A stretch of DNA of 11,995 nucleotides, from NCBI RefSeq assembly GCF_047314965.1, contig NZ_JBLBVK010000013.1, positions 1 to 11,995 of the forward strand, read 5' to 3'. The stretch's first letter is position 1; each line of letters opens with the position of its first letter. The notes under the pieces were generated by a model. That model searched no databases, had not been told where the DNA came from, and was given only the letters and a program-made list of their open reading frames with translations. This document shows, in pieces, positions 1 through 6,552 of the stretch. Source of the stretch: JAVJUV01 sp047314965. Lineage in GTDB: Bacteria > Pseudomonadota > Alphaproteobacteria > Rhodobacterales > Rhodobacteraceae. The translations under genes and the position numbers were made by a program.

Positions 1-287
1 ATAATGGGGGCGAAAAATCATCCCTGCGGCATGTCGAAAAAAATCGCGACGGGCCAGTCAGGCACTGGAGCCGTCAACTGGCTACGACCCCGACGGCAGT
101 TTCCACCGACACCGGACGTGCCAGAAAATCGAGCTTATGACTGCAACGCGGACCTAGCAGCCGTTCGCTCTTGGCTCAGCTCAAGGCGGTATCGGAGGAA
201 CAAGCAGAGGCCGAGAATCATATAAACGGGGAGTGCTACCTTGTTCAGAAGCCAGAGGTAGGGACAAAGCTTCGGGGTCAGTAGACA

Positions 288-473
288 TCAGAACTCGGCG
301 GTAGCGGAAACGCGAGCGGGCTCGATGGTCGTTCGGTCTTTGCCAAAAGGGGCGCGGGCAGCGGCGCGGACCATCTCCCAAAAGAGCGCGGTTTGTTCGG
401 CGCGGGCGTGACTAATGCGCGTCTCAGCGATGTGCGTGGCGTTTTCGAAGAGGTCCTTGGTCTGGAGAGGCAT
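288..473 (-). CDS. Small hypothetical protein (61 aa)
   Basis: I do not recognise a family. The reading frame begins with ATG at 473, preceded by an AAGGA Shine-Dalgarno-like motif seven bases upstream, which is the main reason to call it. The protein is predicted mostly helical, with an amphipathic N-terminal part (MPLQTKDLFENATHIAETR) and an Arg/Ala-rich middle. It has no signal peptide and no membrane segment. It is transcribed away from the winged-helix regulator at 608, so the roughly 130 bp between them would be a shared promoter region. Just upstream on the same strand, another frame reads in a similar direction up to about this point, so a frameshifted remnant of a longer gene is the main alternative. 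The rest of 1-287 holds no supportable gene. Confidence 0.4.
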   Translation of the reverse strand: MPLQTKDLFENATHIAETRISHARAEQTALFWEMVRAAARAPFGKDRTTIEPARVSATAEF

Positions 474-607
474 GGCGCTGGTCCTTGTCTGCGTTGTCGA
501 TGATCCCTTGTCTCATGTTGAAGCCCGCGGCGCTTTCAGCCAGCGTCCAGAACACGTCCTGAAATTGTCCATTTGCTTTGAGAAAGGTCACATGCTGTTC
601 TAACGCA

Positions 608-2146
608 ATGACCGATGTCCTGGTGTTTGAAGATTTCCGGCTGGACACTGCGCGTGGCGAGCTTTCACGCGGTGGTATGCCGATTCAGATCGAGCCACAG
701 GTCCTCGATCTGATCACCCATTTTGCGCTCAAGCCGGGCGTAGTCATCAGCCGGGACGACTTGATCGAGGCAGTTTGGCACGGGCGGATCGTATCGGACT
801 CAGCGATCTCGTCCCGGATCAACGCCGCGCGCGCCGCACTGGGCGACGACGGGGCGACGCAACGTCTAATCAAGACAATCCCGAAGCGTGGCTTTCGCTT
901 CGAAGCGGAGGTCACCTCTGAGAGCACTCCGCCGGCTTCGGCGACCACTCTAGCCACAGGAGGAAGGCCATCGATTGCAGTTCTTCCGTTTGAAAATCTC
1001 TCGGGAGACCCAGAGCAGCGCTATTTCTCAGACGGGATCACCGATGACATTATCACAGAGTTATCGCGTTATGGCGAGTTGTTCGTCATCGCGCGGCATT
1101 CGAGTTTTGCATTCCGGGGATCACCCTTGCCAGCTGGCGAAATCGCCCGCGAACTTGGCGTAGATTACCTTGTCGAAGGTTCGATCCGGCGATCTGGAGA
1201 GCGTATCCGGGTAACGGCACGCCTAATCGATCCAACCAGAGGCGTCGAGCTATGGGCCGAACGATACGATCGCGATATCCAGGACATTTTTGAGGTACAA
1301 GACGAGATTACCTCGGTAATCGTCAATACTCTGGTCGGTGCAATTGAGAGGCAGCAGCATAGCCGGTCACTTGCAAAGAGCGAAGAAGCTATAAATGCAT
1401 ACGACCACTTTCTCAGGGCGGTCGAACTAAACTACCAGATGGTCCCTGCCATGACTCGCACAGCGCGAAATGAGGCGAAGAAAGCGCTCGAATGCGATCA
1501 CGGGTTCGCGCGGGCGCACGCACTTTTGGCCTGGACGCACATTTCAGAAGCATCCAACGCATGGGCGAAGGACATACGCGAGGCGTTAGACAAAGCGAAG
1601 TCCGCTGGTCTGGCTGGAGTCGCAGCGAACAACAACGAACCTTTTGCTCATGCCGTTCTGGGGTGGGTTTATATGTGGAGCGACAAAGCCTTCGCGCGTG
1701 GTCTCGAAGAACAGCGACGGGCAATCGAGACAAATCCTGGGAACGCGCAATTCCGTAGCATGTATGCGTTTTCACTCACCTATGCGGGGAAATCGAACGA
1801 AGCCTTGGTTGCCCTTGATCAGGCGATGCGCCTAAATCCCTTCTACCCGGAACTATTCCACGTGTTTTACGGCCGTGCCCTGTTTAATCTCCAGCGATAT
1901 GAAGAGGCGATGCCCAGGCTGGAGCGCATCCGTACCTCTCAACCCCATCATGCAAACGCCCTAGCACACACCGCCGCCTGCTACGCCGCCTGCGGGCGCA
2001 TCGATGAGGCCAAAGAAACCGTCGCGGAAGTAAGGTCCGCCAGCCCCGCCTATACGCTGGCGCATGCTCGGAATTGGGTGGCTTACTCGGACCGGGACGA
2101 ACACGAGCATTTTCTAAGATACCTAGGTCTTGCGGGGCTACGCTAA
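608..2146 (+). CDS. Winged-helix transcriptional regulator with TolB-like and TPR domains (soluble form)
   Basis: This 512-aa one-component regulator has three parts. Residues 1-100 form an OmpR/CadC-type winged helix (Trans_reg_C): strand FEDFRLD, a helix around DLIEAVW (51-57), a recognition helix around DSAISSRINAARAAL (64-78) and the wing IKTIPKRGFRF (88-98). Residues about 120-245 are the TolB-like domain common in alphaproteobacterial regulators and often annotated 'adenylate cyclase' by transfer (IAVLPFENLSGDPEQ, FSDGITDDIITELS, LGVDYLVEGSIRRSG, LWAERYDRD). Residues about 265-500 are helical TPR-like repeats. The linker 99-119 is polar Ser/Thr/Pro/Ala with no hydrophobic helix, so the whole protein should be cytoplasmic. 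ATG 608 is chosen because the family normally starts just before the FxDFRLD strand; an in-frame TTG at 578 would add ten unusual residues. No strong ribosome binding site is visible at 608. The ligand and target genes are unknown. Confidence 0.9.
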   Translation: MTDVLVFEDFRLDTARGELSRGGMPIQIEPQVLDLITHFALKPGVVISRDDLIEAVWHGRIVSDSAISSRINAARAALGDDGATQRLIKTIPKRGFRFEAEVTSESTPPASATTLATGGRPSIAVLPFENLSGDPEQRYFSDGITDDIITELSRYGELFVIARHSSFAFRGSPLPAGEIARELGVDYLVEGSIRRSGERIRVTARLIDPTRGVELWAERYDRDIQDIFEVQDEITSVIVNTLVGAIERQQHSRSLAKSEEAINAYDHFLRAVELNYQMVPAMTRTARNEAKKALECDHGFARAHALLAWTHISEASNAWAKDIREALDKAKSAGLAGVAANNNEPFAHAVLGWVYMWSDKAFARGLEEQRRAIETNPGNAQFRSMYAFSLTYAGKSNEALVALDQAMRLNPFYPELFHVFYGRALFNLQRYEEAMPRLERIRTSQPHHANALAHTAACYAACGRIDEAKETVAEVRSASPAYTLAHARNWVAYSDRDEHEHFLRYLGLAGLR

Positions 2147-2182
2147 CGGCCTCGTTTGAGGAATGTCGATGGTGAGAAATAC

Positions 2183-2207
2183 CGTCCGCTCGCGATTGGC
2201 GCGGACG
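2183..2207 (+). repeat. Hairpin downstream of the soluble regulator
   Basis: CGTCCGC (2183-2189) and GCGGACG (2201-2207) are a perfect 7-bp inverted repeat around an 11-base loop, 36 bases after the regulator stop codon. No T-run follows, so it is not a classical intrinsic terminator; it may be an mRNA 3' end structure. The GTCCGC/GCGGAC core is the same as in the paired repeat near 9823 and 10699. Confidence 0.45.
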
Positions 2208-2577
2208 ACCACCCTAAAATTCAATGGTACTGCTCCGCGAACGAGGCAGCCAGTCGAGCTTCTGTGCACAAAATTTCCCAGAGAGCGACATAGGCACGCC
2301 CCAATTGGCAAGTTTACGTGGGGGGAAGGAAGAGCGACGATCGTGTATGGGATCGTCAGGCCTTCAAAGGAAAGGGGCCGCCAAATACGGCGACCCCAGG
2401 ACAACACACTCACTCGTTACAACCTCTATAGCGTCGCCGAACAAGGCGGCCCTATTAGGGCGTCTTCAGACTATCTTCTTGACCATTTGATGCCGACTTT
2501 GGTCTCCGGCCCATGTCGTCGAGAGGAGGATCACCCCAAGGTGATGCCAGACTTTGGTCCTTGCGGAGTCCCTGGCA
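2208..2577. other. Gene-free stretch with several inverted and direct repeats
   Basis: No frame here reads like a real protein. It contains a 13-bp palindrome GCCCTATTAGGGC (2449-2461). It also has a near-identical direct repeat GATGCC(A)GACTTTGGTC at 2489-2504 and 2543-2559, and two overlapping hairpins: ATCACC/GGTGAT (2530-2545) and a 9-bp stem TGATGCCAG/CTGGCATTA (2542-2550 with 2572-2580, one G-T pair). The hairpins share bases 2542-2545 and so cannot form together. It could be a small RNA locus or a decayed element; nothing here decides between them. Confidence 0.35.
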
Positions 2578-2790
2578 TTAAACCTGCGAGGTCAGATGCG
2601 ACGGAAACAGGGACACGAGTTCTGACCGCATGGTTTTGAGCATCTCGTAGCATGGGCGGACGAAGGGATTGGGTTCGCCGTCCTGCTTCCAGGCAGAATA
2701 GCTCCGTAGCGTCAGGCTCGAGAGGATGAAGTAGGCATATCGACAGACGGGGGACATGCGGGCAAAGGAAGGCGCAACGATTTTACTCAT
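2578..2790 (-). CDS. Possible small hypothetical protein (70 aa)
   Basis: I do not recognise this open frame. Its middle (SLTLRSYSAWKQDGEPNPFV) has a fairly protein-like composition, with no signal peptide and no convincing membrane helix. There is no clear Shine-Dalgarno sequence before ATG 2790, and an internal Met twelve residues in is no better supported. It lies between a gene-free structured stretch and gene fragments, so it could be a real small gene, a gene remnant or a chance frame. On the same strand, the truncated PPOX-like fragment lies upstream. Confidence 0.22.
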   Translation of the reverse strand: MSKIVAPSFARMSPVCRYAYFILSSLTLRSYSAWKQDGEPNPFVRPCYEMLKTMRSELVSLFPSHLTSQV

Positions 2791-2865
2791 CGGACACTCA
2801 CTACATTGGTTAACATTTACAACGCTGCCTTTATCGCAACGCGATGGGGCAGCACTAAGACAGGA

Positions 2866-3060
2866 TCAGACAGTTTTCGTGAAAATTGATCGAAACGGCC
2901 ACGCGAGTTCTGACGGGCCCGTCACTCGCACAAATCCGGGTCGCCCGCCCTTATAGGACACGTCAGGACGCCCTTCAGAATCCACGGTGGCCAGAAAGAA
3001 CATTGGTGCCGCTTCAATCAATTGGCGGTGAGTCTGGTCGAACTCTCGAACAAGCATCAT
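2866..3060 (-). pseudogene. N-terminal fragment of a pyridoxamine 5'-phosphate oxidase-like (PPOX) protein
   Basis: The 64-residue frame matches the start of the PPOX/flavin-binding split-barrel family: a helix FDQTHRQLIEAAP, then MFFLATVDSEGRPDVSYKGG, then GFVRVTGPSELAWP. Family members normally continue after LAWP with a DYxGNGMF-type segment and another hundred or more residues. Here the sequence goes directly to FRSIFTKTV and stops, so most of the flavin-binding barrel is missing. The loss of the DYxGNGM stretch just before F-R-S suggests a deletion followed by decay. ATG 3060 is the first available start after an upstream stop, and there is no clear ribosome binding site. The fragment sits head to head with a GFA fragment. 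Function is presumed lost. Confidence 0.65.
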
Positions 3061-3180
3061 CGAAGGATGGAGGAAACACTACAACACCAAACGGCCGCAC
3101 AGCGCACTCGGCTATCAGCCACCAGCCCGCGAAACCATCGTCCTGATGGACCAGAGACCAGTCATGCACTAACAATAACA

Positions 3181-3375
3181 ATGGACCAGTTAGATCAGGC
3201 TAACCAGGGGCTCAAACTCATCGACGTCTATGCAGCGATCATTCCAAGCGTCGAGTTTCAGCCTGGCATCCACGTTAATTATGCGGAGACAGTGCTACCG
3301 ATGAAAGATGGCCTTCCGAAGATGAAGGATTTTCCGTCCGAGTTCGGAGGGTCCGGAGAGACCATTCCGGAATAG
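3181..3375 (+). pseudogene. C-terminal fragment of a GFA-family (glutathione-dependent formaldehyde-activating enzyme-like) protein
   Basis: The last ~55 residues (LIDVYAAIIPSVEFQPGIHV, NYAETVLPMKDGLPKMKDFP, SEFGGSGETIPE) resemble the C-terminal end of GFA/CENP-V-fold proteins, which are typically 120-150 aa and carry zinc-binding CxC and CxxC cysteines in the N-terminal two thirds. Those cysteines are absent here, and the upstream sequence in this frame does not resemble the family. Bases 2866-3060 upstream hold a PPOX fragment on the other strand, so the N-terminal half has been lost or replaced. ATG 3181 is an arbitrary fragment edge with no ribosome binding site. Family identification is by remembered pattern and moderately sure. 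Confidence 0.55.
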
Positions 3376-3432
3376 TCAGCACGAAACTCGTATAGGCGCG
3401 TCTAACAACCGATGAGCAAGAGAGGTGGTACC

Positions 3433-3624
3433 ATGAGACTGGTTGCAACATCTCTGCTCGTCGGTATTTGGGCATTCGCCGTGCAGGGGCAGGAAAATCT
3501 ATTTCGTCAGGCTGAAGAAGCTTTAGCCGAGCTTGGCTACGAGCCTGGCGTGATCGATGGCGCCTGGGATGATGCACTTTCCAAAGCCGTGGATATGGGA
3601 GCCGCCGATGGCATTGCTTATTAG
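3433..3624 (+). CDS. Short exported protein with a truncated peptidoglycan-binding-like motif
   Basis: This 63-aa product starts at ATG 3433, six bases after a GAGGT Shine-Dalgarno motif. An alternative ATG at 3412 would put charged residues before the signal peptide. Residues 1-20 are a typical Sec signal peptide (MRLVATSLLVGIWAFAVQGQ). The next ~30 residues (RQAEEALAELGYEPGVIDGA, then WDDALSKAV) match the first half of a PGB_1-type repeat (LxxLGYxPGxIDGxWGxxTxxAV). The usual continuation into a third helix is missing: the frame ends eleven residues after KAV. It may be a 3'-truncated gene, fitting the neighbouring GFA and PPOX fragments, or a genuine mini-protein. The good start site argues that it is or recently was expressed. 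Confidence 0.6.
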   Translation: MRLVATSLLVGIWAFAVQGQENLFRQAEEALAELGYEPGVIDGAWDDALSKAVDMGAADGIAY

Positions 3625-3747
3625 CGATCGGAACGCGAGTTCACACTTCTGACAGCAATTTCCGTTTACGGATTTCGGGAACTATCAATGACCGCGACAA
3701 GCTCCACTGAATAGGTTTCTTTGTGGCTGCCACGGGCTCCGTATTGC

Positions 3748-3760
3748 TTCAATAATTGAA
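3748..3760. promoter_or_regulatory. 13-bp palindrome in a convergent intergenic region
   Basis: TTCAAT-A-ATTGAA is a perfect inverted repeat. It lies between the 3' ends of the short exported protein (plus) and the methyltransferase (minus), so it is not in an obvious promoter position. A protein-binding site, a decayed promoter or chance in an AT-rich patch are all possible. Confidence 0.25.
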
Positions 3761-3794
3761 ATAGGTTTTTGCTCGATAGAAAGCCTTCCTCGTT

Positions 3795-4667
3795 TCAACC
3801 TGGATTCCGGGCGGTTATCACCCATGAGGAGGTTGGAACCCAGATGCCGTCTTCATCCCGCTCCTGGCTTTCGAAAAACTCCCTCATGTCGGCTTCAATC
3901 GCGGATCTCTTGGTTTCCGCCAGTTCTTCCCCCGCCTCGCGGAACACCTCGCCGGCGGGACCAATGGCCAAAGCGAACGCGATACACTCCTCTGGTGTAG
4001 TCCCGACCATGATTTTCTCGTCGACGCGCTTAAAACTAACTTCGTCATAGCCGGCGCTCTTCATCATAATGCCAACAGTTTCCTTGTTGCCCATGGAAAA
4101 TGGACCCGGGCCGCAGGTCTCGGCGTCCTCACCGGGAGGGGGTAGATGGTGAAGTGCGATATCCTTCGCTGCCTGCCAGGCCGGGTTATCTTCACGGCGG
4201 CGCCAAACGATATGTGTCATCTTGCCGCCCGGCTTCAGGGCCAACCGCATCCGTCTCAATGCCGCGACCGGGTTTGTGAAAAACATGGTCCCAAAACGAG
4301 CGACAACATAGTCGAACTCGTTTTCGGGCAAAGCGATCTCCGCATCGCCTCGTTGAAACTCTGTATTGGCAACTCCCTTTGAAGCGGCATCCTTGCGTGC
4401 TTCCTCGAGAAAGGCGTCGACACAATCGATTCCAACGACGCGGCCCTTTTCACCAACCATATCCGCGACCTGCAAAGACATGTCACCCCAACCGCATCCG
4501 ACGTCGAGTACTGACATTCCCTCCTTAATCGGAAGGTCTGGGATAATGGCGGCCGAATGGCGCGATAGACCACCCTGCAAGATATGCCGGTACTTGGTGA
4601 ACTTCGGTTCCAGAACCTCGTTCCAGAAGCGTACGAATTCCGTATCGTCTGATTTGTCCAAAGCCAT
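3795..4667 (-). CDS. Class I SAM-dependent methyltransferase
   Basis: This 290-aa protein should transfer a methyl group from S-adenosylmethionine to an unidentified small-molecule substrate in the cytoplasm. The SAM-binding Rossmann signature is clear: motif I VLDVGCGWGD (residues 53-62), the acidic end of strand 2 in VVGID, the motif following as GDAEIALPENEFDYVVAR, and the post-motif LRRMRLALKPGGK. This resembles the UbiE/Methyltransf_11 and _25 groups. The C-terminal third (PGPFSMGNKETV, then GTTPEECIAFALAIGPAG) is the variable substrate part. ATG 4667 is preceded at seven bases by GGAGG; the open frame runs on to 4865, but that extension has no ribosome binding site and no family-like sequence. 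The gene is divergent from the rhodanese gene. The substrate cannot be told from sequence. Confidence 0.88.
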   Translation of the reverse strand: MALDKSDDTEFVRFWNEVLEPKFTKYRHILQGGLSRHSAAIIPDLPIKEGMSVLDVGCGWGDMSLQVADMVGEKGRVVGIDCVDAFLEEARKDAASKGVANTEFQRGDAEIALPENEFDYVVARFGTMFFTNPVAALRRMRLALKPGGKMTHIVWRRREDNPAWQAAKDIALHHLPPPGEDAETCGPGPFSMGNKETVGIMMKSAGYDEVSFKRVDEKIMVGTTPEECIAFALAIGPAGEVFREAGEELAETKRSAIEADMREFFESQERDEDGIWVPTSSWVITARNPG

Positions 4668-5036
4668 GACACGCCCTCCGCTATAGGAACACACTAGCAC
4701 GAGCAGCCGAATTCTCCAAAAATCGTGGGTTATCTGGCAGGCCATTGTCACTGCTGAATGCCGCAACAAGGATGTTTCTGATCTTTGCGGGAAATGTTCG
4801 TGCTGGATGTCAGCACGGCCTGACTGTATGTTGCGCGGAGCAAATCGCATGGAAGCGGGCAGCACATATTATCTGGCTCGGACATCTTCGTTGAGCCAAA
4901 GCGCTCGCCCACCGTCAAAGATGGACCCGCAAATTCAGCCAAGTAAAGAATGCACGCCGAATATGGATGAATGGACACGACGATCAATTCGCGGCCTAAT
5001 TGGCAACGATGACTATGGCCAACTGGGGTGGAGACG
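4668..5036. promoter_or_regulatory. Divergent intergenic region between methyltransferase and rhodanese genes
   Basis: About 370 bp separate the two divergent starts, so promoters for both should lie here. Short open frames on both strands have no family-like content or ribosome binding site. I see no convincing -35/-10 pair. The one clear structure is the inverted repeat next to the rhodanese start (listed separately). Confidence 0.4.
4995..5027 (+). promoter_or_regulatory. Inverted repeat overlapping the rhodanese ribosome-binding region
   Basis: CCTAATTGGC (4995-5004) and GCCAACTGGG (5018-5027) pair in nine of ten positions (one G-U) around a 13-base loop, ending nine bases before ATG 5037. 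The 3' arm contains part of the only G-rich candidate Shine-Dalgarno sequence. As DNA, TTGGC-N13-GCCAA could equally be a dyad operator. Confidence 0.35.
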
Positions 5037-5420
5037 ATGAGGACAGTGAAAGACTATCTCGACGAAGCCAACGAGGTTGTGCCGCGTGTGACGCCACAGG
5101 AGGGCATGGAGATACACAGCGAAGGGAATGCTGTGTTCATCGACGTTCGTGACAGCAACAGTTTGAGGCAGACCGGAACAATTGCTGGTGCGTACCACGT
5201 GCCGCGCGGCATGGTGGAACTCTCGGCCGATCCCGAAAGCGCGTACTACAAGCCGTTTTTCAAGAAGGATGCGCAGATTTGTATCGTCTGCGGCGGCGGC
5301 CTCATGGCCGCAATGGCCGGTAAGACCCTGATGGAAATGGGGTTTGAAAATGTGATCAACGTCGGAGGCATGAATGCCTGGAAAGAGGCAGGTGGTCCGG
5401 TCGAACCCTACGACCTCTGA
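5037..5420 (+). CDS. Single-domain rhodanese-like protein
   Basis: This 127-aa protein is one rhodanese domain, probably cytoplasmic because it has no signal peptide. Characteristic features are VTPQEG, the strand-turn VFIDVRDSN (33-41), the GTIAGAYHVPRG segment (47-58), the catalytic cysteine C85 in ICIVCGGG, and the C-terminal GFENVINVGGMNAWKEAGGP. Rhodaneses carry sulfane sulfur as a cysteine persulfide. The active-site loop reads C-G-G-G-L-M-A, so the arginine commonly found at the sixth loop position (CxxGxR) is replaced by methionine, which may change substrate or activity. ATG 5037 is chosen; GTG 5028 in frame would add three residues and has no better ribosome binding site. A four-helix membrane protein follows 183 bp downstream on the same strand and may be co-transcribed. 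Confidence 0.88.
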   Translation: MRTVKDYLDEANEVVPRVTPQEGMEIHSEGNAVFIDVRDSNSLRQTGTIAGAYHVPRGMVELSADPESAYYKPFFKKDAQICIVCGGGLMAAMAGKTLMEMGFENVINVGGMNAWKEAGGPVEPYDL

Positions 5421-5450
5421 GCGGTGTGTTTCCTTCAGGCCCATGCGGTC

Positions 5451-5460
5451 GCTGCGCAGC
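5451..5460. repeat. 10-bp perfect palindrome GCTGCGCAGC
   Basis: A self-complementary decamer lies 30 bases after the rhodanese stop. It is short enough to be chance; listed because it and a longer palindrome occupy the same 183-bp gap. Confidence 0.2.
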
Positions 5461-5515
5461 TAGAACACAGGAAAGAATTCACCGCGCGCCTTCGTTTCGG
5501 CGCACATTGGATGAA

Positions 5516-5529
5516 CAGTTCATGAACTG
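5516..5529. promoter_or_regulatory. 14-bp perfect palindrome (candidate operator)
   Basis: CAGTTCATGAACTG is fully self-complementary and lies 74 bases upstream of the membrane-protein start at 5604. Position, length and symmetry fit a binding site for a dimeric repressor. No repressor gene is adjacent, and no promoter boxes can be assigned with confidence. Confidence 0.4.
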
Positions 5530-5603
5530 GCGGGGTATTCAAACCTTGCTTCCAACGCGTTCCTTCTGGCAGCTTGAACGCTTTAGGCGAGGGAGGGAAT
5601 GAT

Positions 5604-6029
5604 ATGTCACTAGCGAACGACTTGGCGCTGACAGTTCATCTGGTGGGTTTGTTCATGGGAGGCGCTTCTGCTTTTGGTTTGCCCGTGATTGGCGCACTGG
5701 CCGGAAAGGCAGGGCCAGAACATAAACCCGTGCTGGGGCAAGCCGTAGGTCCGATCAAGAGGATTGGTCATATCGGTCTTGGTCTTCTGTTGATCTCGGG
5801 CGTGATAATGGCGACAGCCGGAGGTTTGTGGAGCTCAGGGCTGTTCGTTTTCTGGCTGAAAATGGCCTTTGTTGTCGCGCTGATCGCTGGGATTGTCATT
5901 GCTGGCAAAACCGGCGCACGGGCTATGGCGGGTGATAAAGAGGCCGCGGCGAGGATGCCGATGCTCAGCATGATCAATATCGGTCTCGCTGTCTTGATCG
6001 TCCTGTTCGCAGTGCTGGCTTTCAACTGA
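5604..6029 (+). CDS. Four-helix inner-membrane protein of unknown function
   Basis: This 141-aa hydrophobic protein has four predicted transmembrane helices at about residues 8-30, 54-73, 79-101 and 120-140. Start ATG 5604 follows GGGAGG at about seven bases. Histidines H12 (TVHLVGLFMGG) and H56 (RIGHIGLGLLLISG) sit at helix positions reminiscent of small CopD/DUF2269/HemJ-like membrane proteins, where such histidines can bind haem or metal. This resemblance is weak and unverified. The FWLKMAF segment in helix 3 also fits that group. It follows the rhodanese gene with a 183-bp gap holding a 14-bp palindrome, so it may have its own regulated promoter. It converges with the NTF2-like gene, 33 bp away. 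Confidence 0.8.
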   Translation: MSLANDLALTVHLVGLFMGGASAFGLPVIGALAGKAGPEHKPVLGQAVGPIKRIGHIGLGLLLISGVIMATAGGLWSSGLFVFWLKMAFVVALIAGIVIAGKTGARAMAGDKEAAARMPMLSMINIGLAVLIVLFAVLAFN

Positions 6030-6062
6030 GGCGTTGCGACAGCAGCACCAACAACAAACCGT

Positions 6063-6425
6063 TCAGGGCTGGATACGGTAGACTTTCGAAACGATGCGCC
6101 AAACGTTCTCATGGTGGATAAGGGTCAGGATATCGTCAAAGCGCATCCCCGCCCAGTCATCCTCCACATGGACAACTGCAATGTCTCCATGAACAGAGAG
6201 GCTGCGTATCGTCCAGCTTACATTGGCCGAAGCGCTCCCCGCTTCTTCACACATGCGGATGAATGCATCGCGGGAGTTCCAAAGAAGTTCACCTTCGTAG
6301 TGACCAACTTCGCTTGCCCGCTCGAAGAACACGCGCTCCAGGCTGCCACGATCGCCAGCGGTCATGGCCGTGACGTAGGTTTCAACGACATCAAGGATTG
6401 CCGCAACAGTTTCATCGTTTGTCAT
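6063..6425 (-). CDS. NTF2/SnoaL-like protein (putative lumazine-binding family)
   Basis: This 120-aa cytoplasmic protein has the cone-shaped NTF2-like pattern: an N-terminal helix pair (AILDVVETYVTAMTAGDRGS, then LERVFFERASEVGHYEG), followed by strands ending in AVVHVEDDWAGMRFDDILTL and WRIVSKVYRIQP. The arrangement matches the Lumazine_bd_2 (PF12893-type) subgroup of SnoaL-like proteins as remembered; members are enzymes or ligand-binding proteins with no single function. ATG 6425 is preceded by GGGAG at about ten bases. An in-frame extension to 6458 lacks a better site. The gene is co-directional with, and 127 bp downstream of, the membrane-anchored regulator. It could be read through from it or have its own promoter. 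Confidence 0.8.
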   Translation of the reverse strand: MTNDETVAAILDVVETYVTAMTAGDRGSLERVFFERASEVGHYEGELLWNSRDAFIRMCEEAGSASANVSWTIRSLSVHGDIAVVHVEDDWAGMRFDDILTLIHHENVWRIVSKVYRIQP

Positions 6426-6552
6426 TGCTTCATGATCTCCCATGCCGAGCATCCACAAAGACGAAGACCCGGATGAACATCATTAATGAAACACTCGAGC
6501 AATGCGGATCTTTGTCCCTGACCTTACATTGGCTACCCGCCTGTTATTTAAA

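Noticed and set aside
4..225. 73-aa plus-strand reading frame at the left edge
   Set aside because: No family-like sequence, no clear ribosome binding site and Arg/Pro-rich composition typical of a chance frame in GC-rich DNA.
608..2146. Calling the regulators adenylate cyclases
   Set aside because: The TolB-like block is shared with proteins annotated that way, but no class III cyclase catalytic domain is present in either regulator.
2138..2639. Overlapping frames on both strands (91-aa minus, 158-aa plus) after the soluble regulator
   Set aside because: Neither has recognisable motifs or a ribosome binding site; the minus one overlaps the regulator stop, and the region carries hairpins and direct repeats instead.
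4668..4865. 66-residue N-terminal extension of the methyltransferase
   Set aside because: ATG 4667 has GGAGG at ideal spacing and the family pattern begins there; the extension looks like translated promoter DNA.
4748..5040. Short frames on both strands in the methyltransferase/rhodanese intergenic region
   Set aside because: No motifs, no ribosome binding sites, and the region must hold two divergent promoters.
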